33,165 nucleotides of DNA from Cyanobium sp. NIES-981 (GTDB lineage: Bacteria > Cyanobacteriota > Cyanobacteriia > PCC-6307 > Cyanobiaceae): NCBI GenBank assembly GCA_945896675.1, contig CAMDEM010000022.1:1-33165 (forward strand), written 5' to 3'. Below, one piece after another: positions 8,858 to 16,458 of the stretch. The notes below the pieces were generated by a model. That model did not search any database, had not been told where the DNA came from, and was given only the letters and a program-made list of their open reading frames with translations. Positions within the stretch are counted from its first letter, which is position 1, and each line of letters opens with the position of its first letter. A program made the position numbers and the translations under genes.

Positions 8858-10195
8858 ATGGCACCGATGGCCCGACGATGGCGTCGCCGCAGCGTGCTGG
8901 CCCTGTTGGCCGGTGGTTCGGCGGCGGCGGCCCTCTCCAGTTGTGGTAAGGGCCTGGGCCCCCAGCCCGGGGGGCCTGGGGCCGGAGAGCGGCAGTTGAA
9001 TTTTTGGACCTTGGATCTGGCACCCAAGTTCAACGGCTACATCCGGGAGGTGATTGCCGCCTGGGAGCAGCAAAACCCTGGGGTGGTGGTGCGTTGGACC
9101 GATGTGCCCTGGAGCTCGGTGGAGCGCAAGTTGTTGGCGGCGGTGTTTGCCCGCACGGCCCCGGATTTGGTCAACCTCAATCCCCCCTTTGCCGCCAATC
9201 TGGCCAGCAAGGGGGGGCTGTTGGATCTGGCGTCCGTGCTTCCAGCCGGTGCCCAGCAGGTGTATCTGCCCAAGATCTGGCAGGCCGGGGCCCAGAACGG
9301 CCAGCAATTCGCGATCCCCTGGTATCTCACGACCCGGATCACGATGGCCAACCGGAGCGTGCTGGCCAAGGCGGGCTATGAAGCCCCGCCATCGCGCTGG
9401 CAGGACGTGCCCGCCTATGCCGAGGCCGTGCGCCGCCGCACCGGCAAGTACGCCCTGTTCATGAGCGTGGTGCCCGACGACTCTGCCGAGTTGCTGGAAA
9501 CCCTGGTCCAGATGGGCGTGCAACTGCTCGATAGCCAGCACCGCGCCGCCTTCAATTCCTCCGTAGGCCGTGGGGCCTTTGCCTTTTGGAGTGATCTCTA
9601 TCGCCGCGGCTTGTTACCCCAGGAGGTGGTGAGCCAGGGCTACCGCCGCGCCATTGAGCTCTACCAGGCCGGTGATTTGGCCCAGGTGGCCACGGGCCCC
9701 GACTTCCTCACCAATCTGCAAACCAATGCGCCTGGCATCGCCGCATCCACAGCCCCCTATCCACCGCTGCTGGGCCCCAATGGCGAGGCCAACGTGGCGA
9801 TGATGAATTTGGTGGTGCCCAAGCAAACGGCCATGGCCGCTGAGGCGGTGAGCTTTGGGCTGTTCCTGACCAATGCCGCCAACCAGCTGAGCTTTGCCAA
9901 CCAGGCCCGGGTGTTGCCGTCCGCCACGGCTGCTTTGGCAGAGGTGCTCGAAACCTTGCAGCAACCAGAGCCCCAGCCGGGAGCTGTGCCCTTGGTGCGG
10001 GCGGCTCGGCTGCTCTCAGCCCAAACCCTTGGCCATGCCCGGGTGCTGGTGCCGGCAACCCCGGGGGTGAAGCGGCTGCAGGCCATCATCTACACCCAGA
10101 TGCAGCGGACGATGCTGGGCGAATTGTCCAGTGAAGCGGCCCTGGCGGCGGCGGAGCTGGAATGGAATCGCTATGCGGCAGCCCGCTGGCCTTAG
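8858..10195 (+). CDS. Lipoprotein solute-binding protein of an ABC transporter (sugar type)
   Basis: This 445-residue family 1 extracellular solute-binding protein probably captures a sugar or related polyol in the periplasm. The N-terminus is a lipoprotein signal: basic RRWRRRS, a hydrophobic core, and the lipobox LSSC with lipid-accepting C29. The RR pair may suggest Tat export. Mature-domain features fit the family: LNFWTLDLAPKFNGYIREVI, WEQQNPGVVVRWTDVPW, APDLVNLNPPFAANLASKG and FAIPWYLTTRI. Its ATG abuts the mreD stop with AGGAGG nine bases upstream, so it looks co-transcribed with mreBCD. No permease or ATPase gene lies nearby, making it an orphan here. The ligand cannot be named. Confidence 0.85.
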   Translation: MAPMARRWRRRSVLALLAGGSAAAALSSCGKGLGPQPGGPGAGERQLNFWTLDLAPKFNGYIREVIAAWEQQNPGVVVRWTDVPWSSVERKLLAAVFARTAPDLVNLNPPFAANLASKGGLLDLASVLPAGAQQVYLPKIWQAGAQNGQQFAIPWYLTTRITMANRSVLAKAGYEAPPSRWQDVPAYAEAVRRRTGKYALFMSVVPDDSAELLETLVQMGVQLLDSQHRAAFNSSVGRGAFAFWSDLYRRGLLPQEVVSQGYRRAIELYQAGDLAQVATGPDFLTNLQTNAPGIAASTAPYPPLLGPNGEANVAMMNLVVPKQTAMAAEAVSFGLFLTNAANQLSFANQARVLPSATAALAEVLETLQQPEPQPGAVPLVRAARLLSAQTLGHARVLVPATPGVKRLQAIIYTQMQRTMLGELSSEAALAAAELEWNRYAAARWP

Positions 10196-10227
10196 GCGGC
10201 ATGTCTGCTCCTTGAGAAAAGCTTAAA

Positions 10228-10260
10228 TCTGCCCCAATCGGCTCTGGCAGAGGCGTTTTT
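10228..10260 (+). terminator. Possible weak terminator after the mre operon
   Basis: TCTGCC (10228-10233) can pair with GGCAGA (10246-10251) across a 12-base loop, followed by GGCG and five T residues (10256-10260). The stem is short and the T run is offset by four bases, so the call is tentative. Confidence 0.35.
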
Positions 10261-10321
10261 GGGGATGACCGCCAGGCTGTCTGAAGGGTAGGGTTGCGAT
10301 TCTTCATCCCAGACCTTCCCC

Positions 10322-11167
10322 ATGCCCCTGGAGGACAGGCCTAACTCGAGCCAGGCTTCTGGCGCGGCGGACGGATCCGAGCCCCAGGGCCAGGCCCCCC
10401 TTGCCCAGGGCCCAGCCGATCCCAAGGCCACCGTGCTGGTGGTGGACGACGAGGCAGCCGTGCGGCGGGTGCTGGTGATGCGCCTGCAGTTGGCCGGCTA
10501 TCGGGTGATCTGTGCGGAAGATGGCGAAGAAGCCCTCACCCTGTTCCACCAAGAGCAACCCGATTTGGTGGTGCTCGATGTGATGCTGCCCAAGCTGGAT
10601 GGATTCGCTGTGTGTCGGCGTTTGCGGGCCGAATCCTGCGTGCCGATTATTTTTCTCTCCGCCCTTGATGCCATTGCCGAGCGGGTTTCGGGCCTGGATC
10701 TCGGTGCCGACGACTATCTTCCCAAACCCTTTAGCCCAAAAGAACTCGAAGCCCGGATCGCCACGATCCTGCGCCGGGTGGGCCGCGGCTCCGCTTCCGC
10801 CGAACCTCGGGAGGTGCCCACGGGCAGCGGGGTGCTCCGCGTGGGCGATCTGGTGGTTGACACCAACCGCCGCCAGGTGACCCGCGATAGCGAGCGCATC
10901 GGCCTTACCTACACCGAATTCAGCCTGCTGGAACTGTTGTTCCGCGAGCCGGGCCGGGTGGTGCCCCGGGCTGAGATCCTCGAGCAGCTGTGGGGCTACC
11001 CGCCGCGCCGCGCCGCCGACCTGCGGGTTGTCGACGTCTACGTAGCTCGCCTGCGCGGCAAGCTCGAGCCCGATCCCCGCAACCCCGAGTTGATCCTCAC
11101 GGTGCGCGGCACCGGCTATGCCTCCCAGCGGATGGGAGATGGGGTTCTTTCGGCGGCGGTGTCCTAG
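10322..11167 (+). CDS. OmpR/PhoB-family response regulator, RpaB/Ycf27-like
   Basis: This 281-residue two-component regulator has a receiver domain (VLVVDDEAAVRRVL, phosphoacceptor D86 in LVVLDVMLPKLDGFAVC, conserved lysine in PKPFSPKELEARI). A C-terminal winged-helix DNA-binding domain follows (LTYTEFSLLELLFREPGRVV, then RVVDVYVARLRGKLEPDPRNPELILTVRGTGY). The PKPFSPKELEARI and PELILT.RGTGY blocks resemble RpaB (Ycf27), the light- and redox-responsive regulator. Other normally near-invariant RpaB stretches differ, so it may be a paralogue. The first ~36 residues are a low-complexity extension before the receiver. It lies 51 bases before lysS, and no sensor kinase is adjacent. Confidence 0.88.
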   Translation: MPLEDRPNSSQASGAADGSEPQGQAPLAQGPADPKATVLVVDDEAAVRRVLVMRLQLAGYRVICAEDGEEALTLFHQEQPDLVVLDVMLPKLDGFAVCRRLRAESCVPIIFLSALDAIAERVSGLDLGADDYLPKPFSPKELEARIATILRRVGRGSASAEPREVPTGSGVLRVGDLVVDTNRRQVTRDSERIGLTYTEFSLLELLFREPGRVVPRAEILEQLWGYPPRRAADLRVVDVYVARLRGKLEPDPRNPELILTVRGTGYASQRMGDGVLSAAVS

Positions 11168-11218
11168 CCGCCAGAGCGGCGCTCCTGCAGGATGGGCCGA
11201 TCTGAGTAGCCCACGGCC

Positions 11219-12715
11219 TTGTCGGATCTGCGCGAGACCCGTCTCGAGAAAGCTCAAGCCCTAGCGGCCATCGGCCAGGGGCCCTATGGCCTGCGCTTTG
11301 AGCCCAGCCATCGCCATGGCCAGCTCCAGGAGGCCCACGCCGATCTGCCCAATGGCGAGGAGCGGGATGTGGCCGTGGCCGTGGCCGGCCGGGTGATGAC
11401 CCGCCGGGTGATGGGCAAATTGGCCTTCTTCACCCTGGCCGATGAGACCGGCCCGATCCAGCTGTTTATAGAAAAGGCCACCCTGGAAGCGGAGATTCCG
11501 GAGGATCCCGAAGCCTTTGCCCACCTCACCAGCCTGGTGGATGCAGGTGATCTGATCGGTGTGAAAGGCACCCTGCGCCGCACCGACCGCGGCGAGCTTT
11601 CGGTGAAGGTGAAGGGCTGGACCATGCTCACCAAGAGCCTCCAGCCCCTGCCCGATAAGTGGCATGGCCTGGCCGATGTGGAGAAGCGCTACCGCCAGCG
11701 CTACCTCGATCTGATCGTGTCGCCCGACACCCGCGAAACCTTCCGCCGCCGGGCCCTGATGGTGAGTGCCATGCGCCGCTGGCTCGATGCCCGGGATTTC
11801 CTGGAGATCGAAACGCCCGTGCTGCAGAGCGTGCCCGGCGGAGCCGATGCCCGGCCGTTTGAAACCCACCACAACGCCCTGGATCTACCCCTCACCCTGC
11901 GCATCGCCACCGAGCTGCACCTCAAGCGCCTGGTGGTGGGCGGCTTTGAGCGGGTGTATGAGCTGGGCCGGATCTTCCGCAACGAGGGGATCAGCACCCG
12001 CCACAACCCCGAATTCACCTCGGTGGAGATCTACCAGGCCTACGCCGACTACACCGACATGATGCAGCTCACCGAGCAGCTGATTGCTTCGGTGTGCCAA
12101 GAGGTGTGCGGCAGTACCACCATCACCTACCAAGGCACTGAGATCGATCTGGCGCCCCCCTGGCGCCGGGCCACCATGCATGAGCTGGTGGAGCAGGCTT
12201 GTGGCTTGGATTTCACCACGTTTGCCACCCGCGACGAAGCTGCTGCTGCCATGGCGGCGGTGGGGCTGGAGGTGCCGGCCCTGGCCGATTCGGTGGGCCG
12301 TTTGTTGGTGGAGGCCTTCGATCAGCGGGTTGAGGCCAACCTGATCCAGCCCACCTTTGTGATGGATTATCCGGTGGAAAATTCGCCCTTGGCCAGGGCC
12401 CACCGCAGCAAGCCAGGCCTGGTGGAGCGCTTCGAGCTGTTCATCGTGGGCCGCGAGACGGCCAATGCCTTCAGTGAGCTGATTGACCCTGTCGATCAGC
12501 GCCAGCGCCTCGAAAACCAGCAGGCCCGCCGGGCTGCCGGCGACTTGGAAGCCCAGGGGGTGGACGAAGACTTCATCCATGCCCTTGAGGTGGGCATGCC
12601 ACCCACCGGGGGACTGGGGATCGGTATTGATCGGCTGGTGATGTTGCTCACCGATAGCCCCTCGATTCGGGATGTGATCGCCTTTCCACTGTTGCGGCCG
12701 GGTGCAGTGGGATAA
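11219..12715 (+). CDS. lysS: Lysyl-tRNA synthetase, class II
   Basis: LysS charges tRNA-Lys. The 498-residue protein has the N-terminal OB-fold anticodon-binding domain ([21 protein letters not shown]), class II motif 1 ([24 protein letters not shown]), motif 2 ([25 protein letters not shown]) and motif 3 ([26 protein letters not shown]). The length is normal. The start is TTG at 11219, giving [14 protein letters not shown]; no in-frame ATG or GTG fits better. It is downstream of the response regulator gene on the same strand and followed closely by a small gene. Confidence 0.96.
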   Translation: MSDLRETRLEKAQALAAIGQGPYGLRFEPSHRHGQLQEAHADLPNGEERDVAVAVAGRVMTRRVMGKLAFFTLADETGPIQLFIEKATLEAEIPEDPEAFAHLTSLVDAGDLIGVKGTLRRTDRGELSVKVKGWTMLTKSLQPLPDKWHGLADVEKRYRQRYLDLIVSPDTRETFRRRALMVSAMRRWLDARDFLEIETPVLQSVPGGADARPFETHHNALDLPLTLRIATELHLKRLVVGGFERVYELGRIFRNEGISTRHNPEFTSVEIYQAYADYTDMMQLTEQLIASVCQEVCGSTTITYQGTEIDLAPPWRRATMHELVEQACGLDFTTFATRDEAAAAMAAVGLEVPALADSVGRLLVEAFDQRVEANLIQPTFVMDYPVENSPLARAHRSKPGLVERFELFIVGRETANAFSELIDPVDQRQRLENQQARRAAGDLEAQGVDEDFIHALEVGMPPTGGLGIGIDRLVMLLTDSPSIRDVIAFPLLRPGAVG

Positions 12716-12731
12716 TTGGGCTTAACAGCCT

Positions 12732-13022
12732 ATGTCCCTCATCGGGGCTCTCCAAGCAATGAGCGGTGAGCGCGTCGGTTTTCGCTTCAAGCACGCGGAT
12801 GCGGTGGTGAAGCGCAACCCCCAGGGCCGCTCGCGCCGGGGTTGGGTGATGGAGCCTGTCGAACAAACCACCAGCCGTGGCACCAAGATGCCGGCCTATC
12901 GGATTCGCTGGCGCGACAGCGAGCGTCCCGAGATCGTGTTGCAGCACATGTTGATTGCCGATCCCGATCCCACCCCGCCCCCCGAGGGGGTGAGCCTGGT
13001 GCCGCCCGCTCCCAAGAAGTAG
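12732..13022 (+). CDS. Small basic protein of unknown function downstream of lysS
   Basis: A 96-residue protein that I do not recognise. It starts 17 bases after the lysS stop. The core (about residues 14-80) is rich in basic and beta-prone residues with a proline-rich tail (DPDPTPPPEGVSLVPPAPKK). The alternating pattern RRGWVMEPVEQTTSRG..MPAYRIRWRDSERPEIVLQHML is reminiscent of a small SH3-like barrel; this is only an impression. ATGs at 12732 and 12759 are both possible, and neither has a clear Shine-Dalgarno. Codon use matches its neighbours, so it is likely a real gene. It converges on the ydcF-like gene. Confidence 0.7.
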   Translation: MSLIGALQAMSGERVGFRFKHADAVVKRNPQGRSRRGWVMEPVEQTTSRGTKMPAYRIRWRDSERPEIVLQHMLIADPDPTPPPEGVSLVPPAPKK

Positions 13023-13045
13023 GGACGAGCCCCAAGACATAGGTC

Positions 13046-13858
13046 CTAGCTCCAGCCCTTGAACCGATAGGCCACCAGCCCCACGTGTTCCTTGAGCGCC
13101 ACGGTGCTCAGGTACAGAAACTCGGCATCGGGAAGCAGGTCTTTGACGAAGCTGCCCGGGGTGACCCTGCCGGAATGGGCCAGATCGACCAATTGGTAGT
13201 CGCAGGCCACGGGGATCACCGTGAGTCCGCTGCGCCTTTGGAAGGTGGCCAGCGACCTGGGCATGTGAAAGGCGCTGGTTACCAGCAGCACCCGCTTCCA
13301 GCCCCTCTGCCGGCCGAGTTCGCCAATGGCTTGGGCTTCTTCCGCGGTGGTGCGGGAGCCAGGGTTGAGCAGGATTTGGCTGGGTTTAAGCCCTAGTTCG
13401 ATCGCCAGATCCCGGGCCCATAGGGCCTCCGGTGGGGCCGGATCGGCGGCTGTGAAGCTCACCCGGGCGCCGCTGGTGACCAGCAGGGGTGCTTTGCCCT
13501 GGCGCATGAGCCGCAGGCCGGTGAGCAGGCGATCGCCGCCTTCGGCCACTTCCACCGCCTGGCGGGGCGGCAGTTTGGGCCGCAGCCCTCCCCCCAGCAC
13601 CACCACCGCATCGGCCTGGGGAATGGCCTTCGGGGTGAGGGCGGCGCTGCGTTCCTCCAGGCCCCAGATCAACTGGCGGCTGGTGAGGGGCATGGCAAAC
13701 ACCCAGATCAGGGCCATGCCGCCCCCCGATAGCCAGCCCGAAAGCCTTCGGGTCCAGGGGCGCCCAGCCCGACCGACCTGACCGGCCAGCTGCAGCAACA
13801 GGCCCAGCCCTAGGGGATAGATGGCCAGAGGAAGCAGCTTGCTGAGCAGGAAACCCAT
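13046..13858 (-). CDS. YdcF/SanA-like DUF218 membrane protein
   Basis: This 270-residue protein has two N-terminal membrane helices (about residues 5-28 and 45-60). A DUF218 (YdcF/ElyC/SanA) domain follows, with the hallmarks ADAVVVLGGG near residue 85, RLLTGLRLMRQGKAPLLVTSG, the GSRTTAEEA motif, and VLLVTSAFHMPRSLATF. Family members are linked to cell-envelope polysaccharide metabolism and vancomycin resistance phenotypes; the enzymatic reaction is unknown. It is the last gene of a minus-strand run, starting five bases after the 82-residue gene, which itself follows egtD by three bases. Confidence 0.86.
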   Translation of the reverse strand: MGFLLSKLLPLAIYPLGLGLLLQLAGQVGRAGRPWTRRLSGWLSGGGMALIWVFAMPLTSRQLIWGLEERSAALTPKAIPQADAVVVLGGGLRPKLPPRQAVEVAEGGDRLLTGLRLMRQGKAPLLVTSGARVSFTAADPAPPEALWARDLAIELGLKPSQILLNPGSRTTAEEAQAIGELGRQRGWKRVLLVTSAFHMPRSLATFQRRSGLTVIPVACDYQLVDLAHSGRVTPGSFVKDLLPDAEFLYLSTVALKEHVGLVAYRFKGWS

Positions 13859-13863
13859 CGGCG

Positions 13864-14112
13864 TTAGGTCTTGGGTTCTGGTGGGCTGGGTTCCGGGGCT
13901 CTCGTGATCAGGGGCGCTTCGATTTCTGTTTGCAGGGGCGTGATGGCGGCTTCGCGGGAGCGCAGCAGCAATTGGGTGAGCCGGGCAATGGCGCCTTCGC
14001 CCAGGTCCTGTTCGCTGATGCGATCGAAGGCCTGGCGGTAGAGCTCCTCGAGCTCCCCAATCAGACCCTCGCGCACCTGGCGCATGGCCGCCCGCTGTTC
14101 GTCTCTGCCCAT
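13864..14112 (-). CDS. Small helical protein of unknown function between egtD and ydcF-like
   Basis: An 82-residue protein that I do not recognise. Residues 1-55 look mainly helical and charged (RQVREGLIGELEELYRQAF, then a heptad-like ARLTQLLLRSRE). The tail is proline-rich (APEPSPPEPKT). It has no signal peptide or membrane segment, so it is probably cytosolic. It is packed between egtD (3 bases upstream) and the ydcF-like gene (5 bases downstream), and so probably lies in the same operon. Codon use matches the neighbours. A link to ergothioneine is suggested only by position. Confidence 0.65.
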   Translation of the reverse strand: MGRDEQRAAMRQVREGLIGELEELYRQAFDRISEQDLGEGAIARLTQLLLRSREAAITPLQTEIEAPLITRAPEPSPPEPKT

Positions 14113-14115
14113 GGA

Positions 14116-15081
14116 TCAGCTGGCCGTTGCCGTTGAGTCTGCCCGCACCAGCAGGTGCAGGGCCAGATCGTTATTTGGGTCGCTCCAGCGCTGGGCGCAG
14201 GACCAACCGGCGGCCTCGGCCAGGGCCGTGAAGGCTGCGGCGGAATATTTGACGCTGTATTCGCTGATCAGCGCTTCACCAGCGGCAAAACTCCACGACC
14301 GGCCGGCCAACTCCACGCTGTGGGGGTGCTCGCTGACCAGGCCCATGGCGATGCGGCTTTGGCTTGCCTCCCAACGGGCCTGGTAGTGGAAGGCGGCGGG
14401 GTCAAAGGTGCCGCCTAAATCGCGGTTGAGCCGCACTAGCAAGTTTTTCGCAAACGCGGCCGAAACGCCGGCGGCATCGTTGTAGGCCGCTTCCATGCGT
14501 GCCACGGCCTTGGGTTGATCGATGCCGATCAGGAGCTTTCCGCCTGGGCCCATGAGCTGGGCGAATTGGACCAGGAGGGCTTGGGCTTCTTGGGGGGTGA
14601 AGTTGCCCAGGGAGCTGCCGGGGTAGAAGCCCAACAGGGTTTGGCCCTCCAGCAGGGGATGGCAGGGAAGCTGGTCGAGGCCGCTGTAGTCGCAGCAGAT
14701 GCCGAGCACGGGCACCTGGGGGTGTTGGCCTTGGAGCTGGTGGCAGGCGGCGGCGAGGTGCTCGGCGCTGATGTCGAGGGGCACGTAGGCCGGCGGCTGG
14801 AGGGCCTCCAGCAGGGGACCCACCTTGCGGGCATTGCCGGCACCGAACTCCACCAGCACCCCAGGTCCCAGGGCGGCAGCCATGCCTCCTGCCTGGGCCT
14901 TGAGCAGGCTGGTTTCGGTGCGGGTCAGGCCGTATTCGGGCTGCTCACAGATGGCATCAAACAGCCTGGAACCCTCCGCGTCGTAGAGCAACCAGGCCGG
15001 GAGCTGCTTGGGTTGGCGGGCCATGCCCTCGCTCACCAACCGCGCCATGTCGGCCGGTTGGGGATGGAGATCGATCAGCAT
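14116..15081 (-). CDS. egtD: L-histidine N-alpha-methyltransferase EgtD
   Basis: EgtD trimethylates histidine to hercynine with three S-adenosylmethionines, the first committed step of ergothioneine synthesis. The 321-residue protein starts MLIDLHPQPADM, then PAWLLYDAEGSRLFDAICEQPEYGLTRTE, the SAM-binding LVEFGAGNARKV, YVPLDISAEHL, and LGFYPGSSLGNF, all in the known family order. The ATG at 15081 is chosen because the frame upstream lies inside egtB and is not family-like. It overlaps the egtB stop by seven bases, so the two are translationally coupled. Its by-product S-adenosylhomocysteine is the substrate of AhcY, encoded at 3.8-5.2 kb. Confidence 0.93.
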   Translation of the reverse strand: MLIDLHPQPADMARLVSEGMARQPKQLPAWLLYDAEGSRLFDAICEQPEYGLTRTETSLLKAQAGGMAAALGPGVLVEFGAGNARKVGPLLEALQPPAYVPLDISAEHLAAACHQLQGQHPQVPVLGICCDYSGLDQLPCHPLLEGQTLLGFYPGSSLGNFTPQEAQALLVQFAQLMGPGGKLLIGIDQPKAVARMEAAYNDAAGVSAAFAKNLLVRLNRDLGGTFDPAAFHYQARWEASQSRIAMGLVSEHPHSVELAGRSWSFAAGEALISEYSVKYSAAAFTALAEAAGWSCAQRWSDPNNDLALHLLVRADSTATAS

Positions 15082-16382
15082 GGGGTCGGGCCTGAGTCCT
15101 GATGGCCAGGGCATCCATCCATCGCCAGCCTGAGCCCCGATGCCATCCAGCGACTCGCCGGTGGATAGAAATTCCGGTAGCTGGGTCGTCCGTGGCCCTC
15201 GGGGGTGAGGAAGCAACTGCCCTTGAGCACCATCTGGGAGCTCATGAATTTGCCGTTGTACTCCCCCACGGCGCCCGGGGCGGTTTGAAATCCGGGGTAG
15301 GGCCGGTAGGGGCTGGAGGTCCACTGCCACAGCACCCCGAAGGCCTGGGGTAGGGCCTGGCCTGCGCCAGTGGCCATCACTTCCCACTCGGCTTCGCTGG
15401 GCAACCGGCCCCCGGCCCAGCGGGCGTAGGCATCGGCTTCAAACCAGCTCAGATGCCGCACGGGAGCTTGGCTATGGCGGGGTTGGCGCCCCGCCAGGCT
15501 GAATTCCCAATCACAGGGGCTATCACCGGGCCCAGCCCTACGCCAATAGCGGGGCGATTGCCACTGGCGCTGCTGCACCAGGGCCCAGCCTTCGCTCATC
15601 CACAGGTCTGGCCGCCGGTAGCCGCCGTCGGCGATGAAGGCCCCGTACTCCCCATTGGTCACCAGGTGGCTGGCGATGGCAAAGGGCTCCAGCCATTGGC
15701 GGTGCCGCGGCGCTTCGTTGTCGAAGTGGAAGCTGCCACTAGGGCCGCCGTGGCCGATCTCCACCAGGCCGCCGGGGTGGCTCAGCCATTCCGATTCGCC
15801 TTCAAGCCAGCCGCTTTCGTAGTGGGTCTCGGGTTCGGGGCCGTAGCCGGGCTCGAGGGGATTGCGGCTGAAGCCATCCAGCAGATCCATGAGCAGCAGT
15901 TCCTGGTGCTGCTGCTCGTGCTGCAGGCCCAACTCCACCAGCTCAAGCCACGCCGCAGCCCCAGGCTGGCCTGGATCCAGCTGGGCCTGGGCGATCCCTT
16001 GGCTGATGGCCCGGTCCACCTGGCCGCGCCAGGCAAGCACCTCGGCCATCGGCGGGCGGCTCAGCAGCCCCCGCTCGGGCCTGGGATGGCGCTCGCCGAT
16101 GGCGTCGTAGTAGCTGTTGAACAGGAAGCCCCAGCGGGGATTGGCGGGCTCATAGCCAGGGATGAAGGGCGTCAGCTCCGGTGCCTTGAGCAGGAATTCC
16201 TCAAAGAACCAGGTGGTGTGGCCCAGGTGCCACTTCGGGGGGCTGGCATCGGCCATGCCCTGGAGGCAGAGGTCTTCGGGGTTGAGAGGGGCGATCAGCT
16301 CAACGCTGCGGCTGCGCACGGCCTGGAAGCGCTCCAGCAACCCTTTGCTGGCGGTGGAAGAGCCCATGGCTGCGGACATCAA
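15075..16382 (-). CDS. egtB: Ergothioneine biosynthesis sulfoxide synthase EgtB
   Basis: EgtB is a non-heme iron enzyme joining hercynine to a thiol (gamma-glutamylcysteine or cysteine) with O2 to form a sulfoxide. The 435-residue protein has an N-terminal DinB-like domain with candidate iron ligands H52 or H55 (KWHLGHTTWFFEEF) and H155, H159 (HEQQHQE). An FGE-sulfatase-type C-terminal domain follows (FAIASHLVTNGEYGAFI, WAGGRLPSEAEWE, WQWTSSPY, RPSYRNFYPP). The true start could be 16382, 16379 or 16367 (three ATGs). It is the first gene of the minus-strand run. No egtA, egtC or egtE gene lies in this window, so the thiol donor is not settled by context. Confidence 0.93.
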   Translation of the reverse strand: MMSAAMGSSTASKGLLERFQAVRSRSVELIAPLNPEDLCLQGMADASPPKWHLGHTTWFFEEFLLKAPELTPFIPGYEPANPRWGFLFNSYYDAIGERHPRPERGLLSRPPMAEVLAWRGQVDRAISQGIAQAQLDPGQPGAAAWLELVELGLQHEQQHQELLLMDLLDGFSRNPLEPGYGPEPETHYESGWLEGESEWLSHPGGLVEIGHGGPSGSFHFDNEAPRHRQWLEPFAIASHLVTNGEYGAFIADGGYRRPDLWMSEGWALVQQRQWQSPRYWRRAGPGDSPCDWEFSLAGRQPRHSQAPVRHLSWFEADAYARWAGGRLPSEAEWEVMATGAGQALPQAFGVLWQWTSSPYRPYPGFQTAPGAVGEYNGKFMSSQMVLKGSCFLTPEGHGRPSYRNFYPPASRWMASGLRLAMDGCPGHQDSGPTPC

Positions 16383-16458
16383 CCGCCCAAGTCAGGCCCG
16401 ACCATAGGGAGCTTGCCTACGATCCCGCCACAGCCAATTGTTTGAACAGGCCAGCGCC

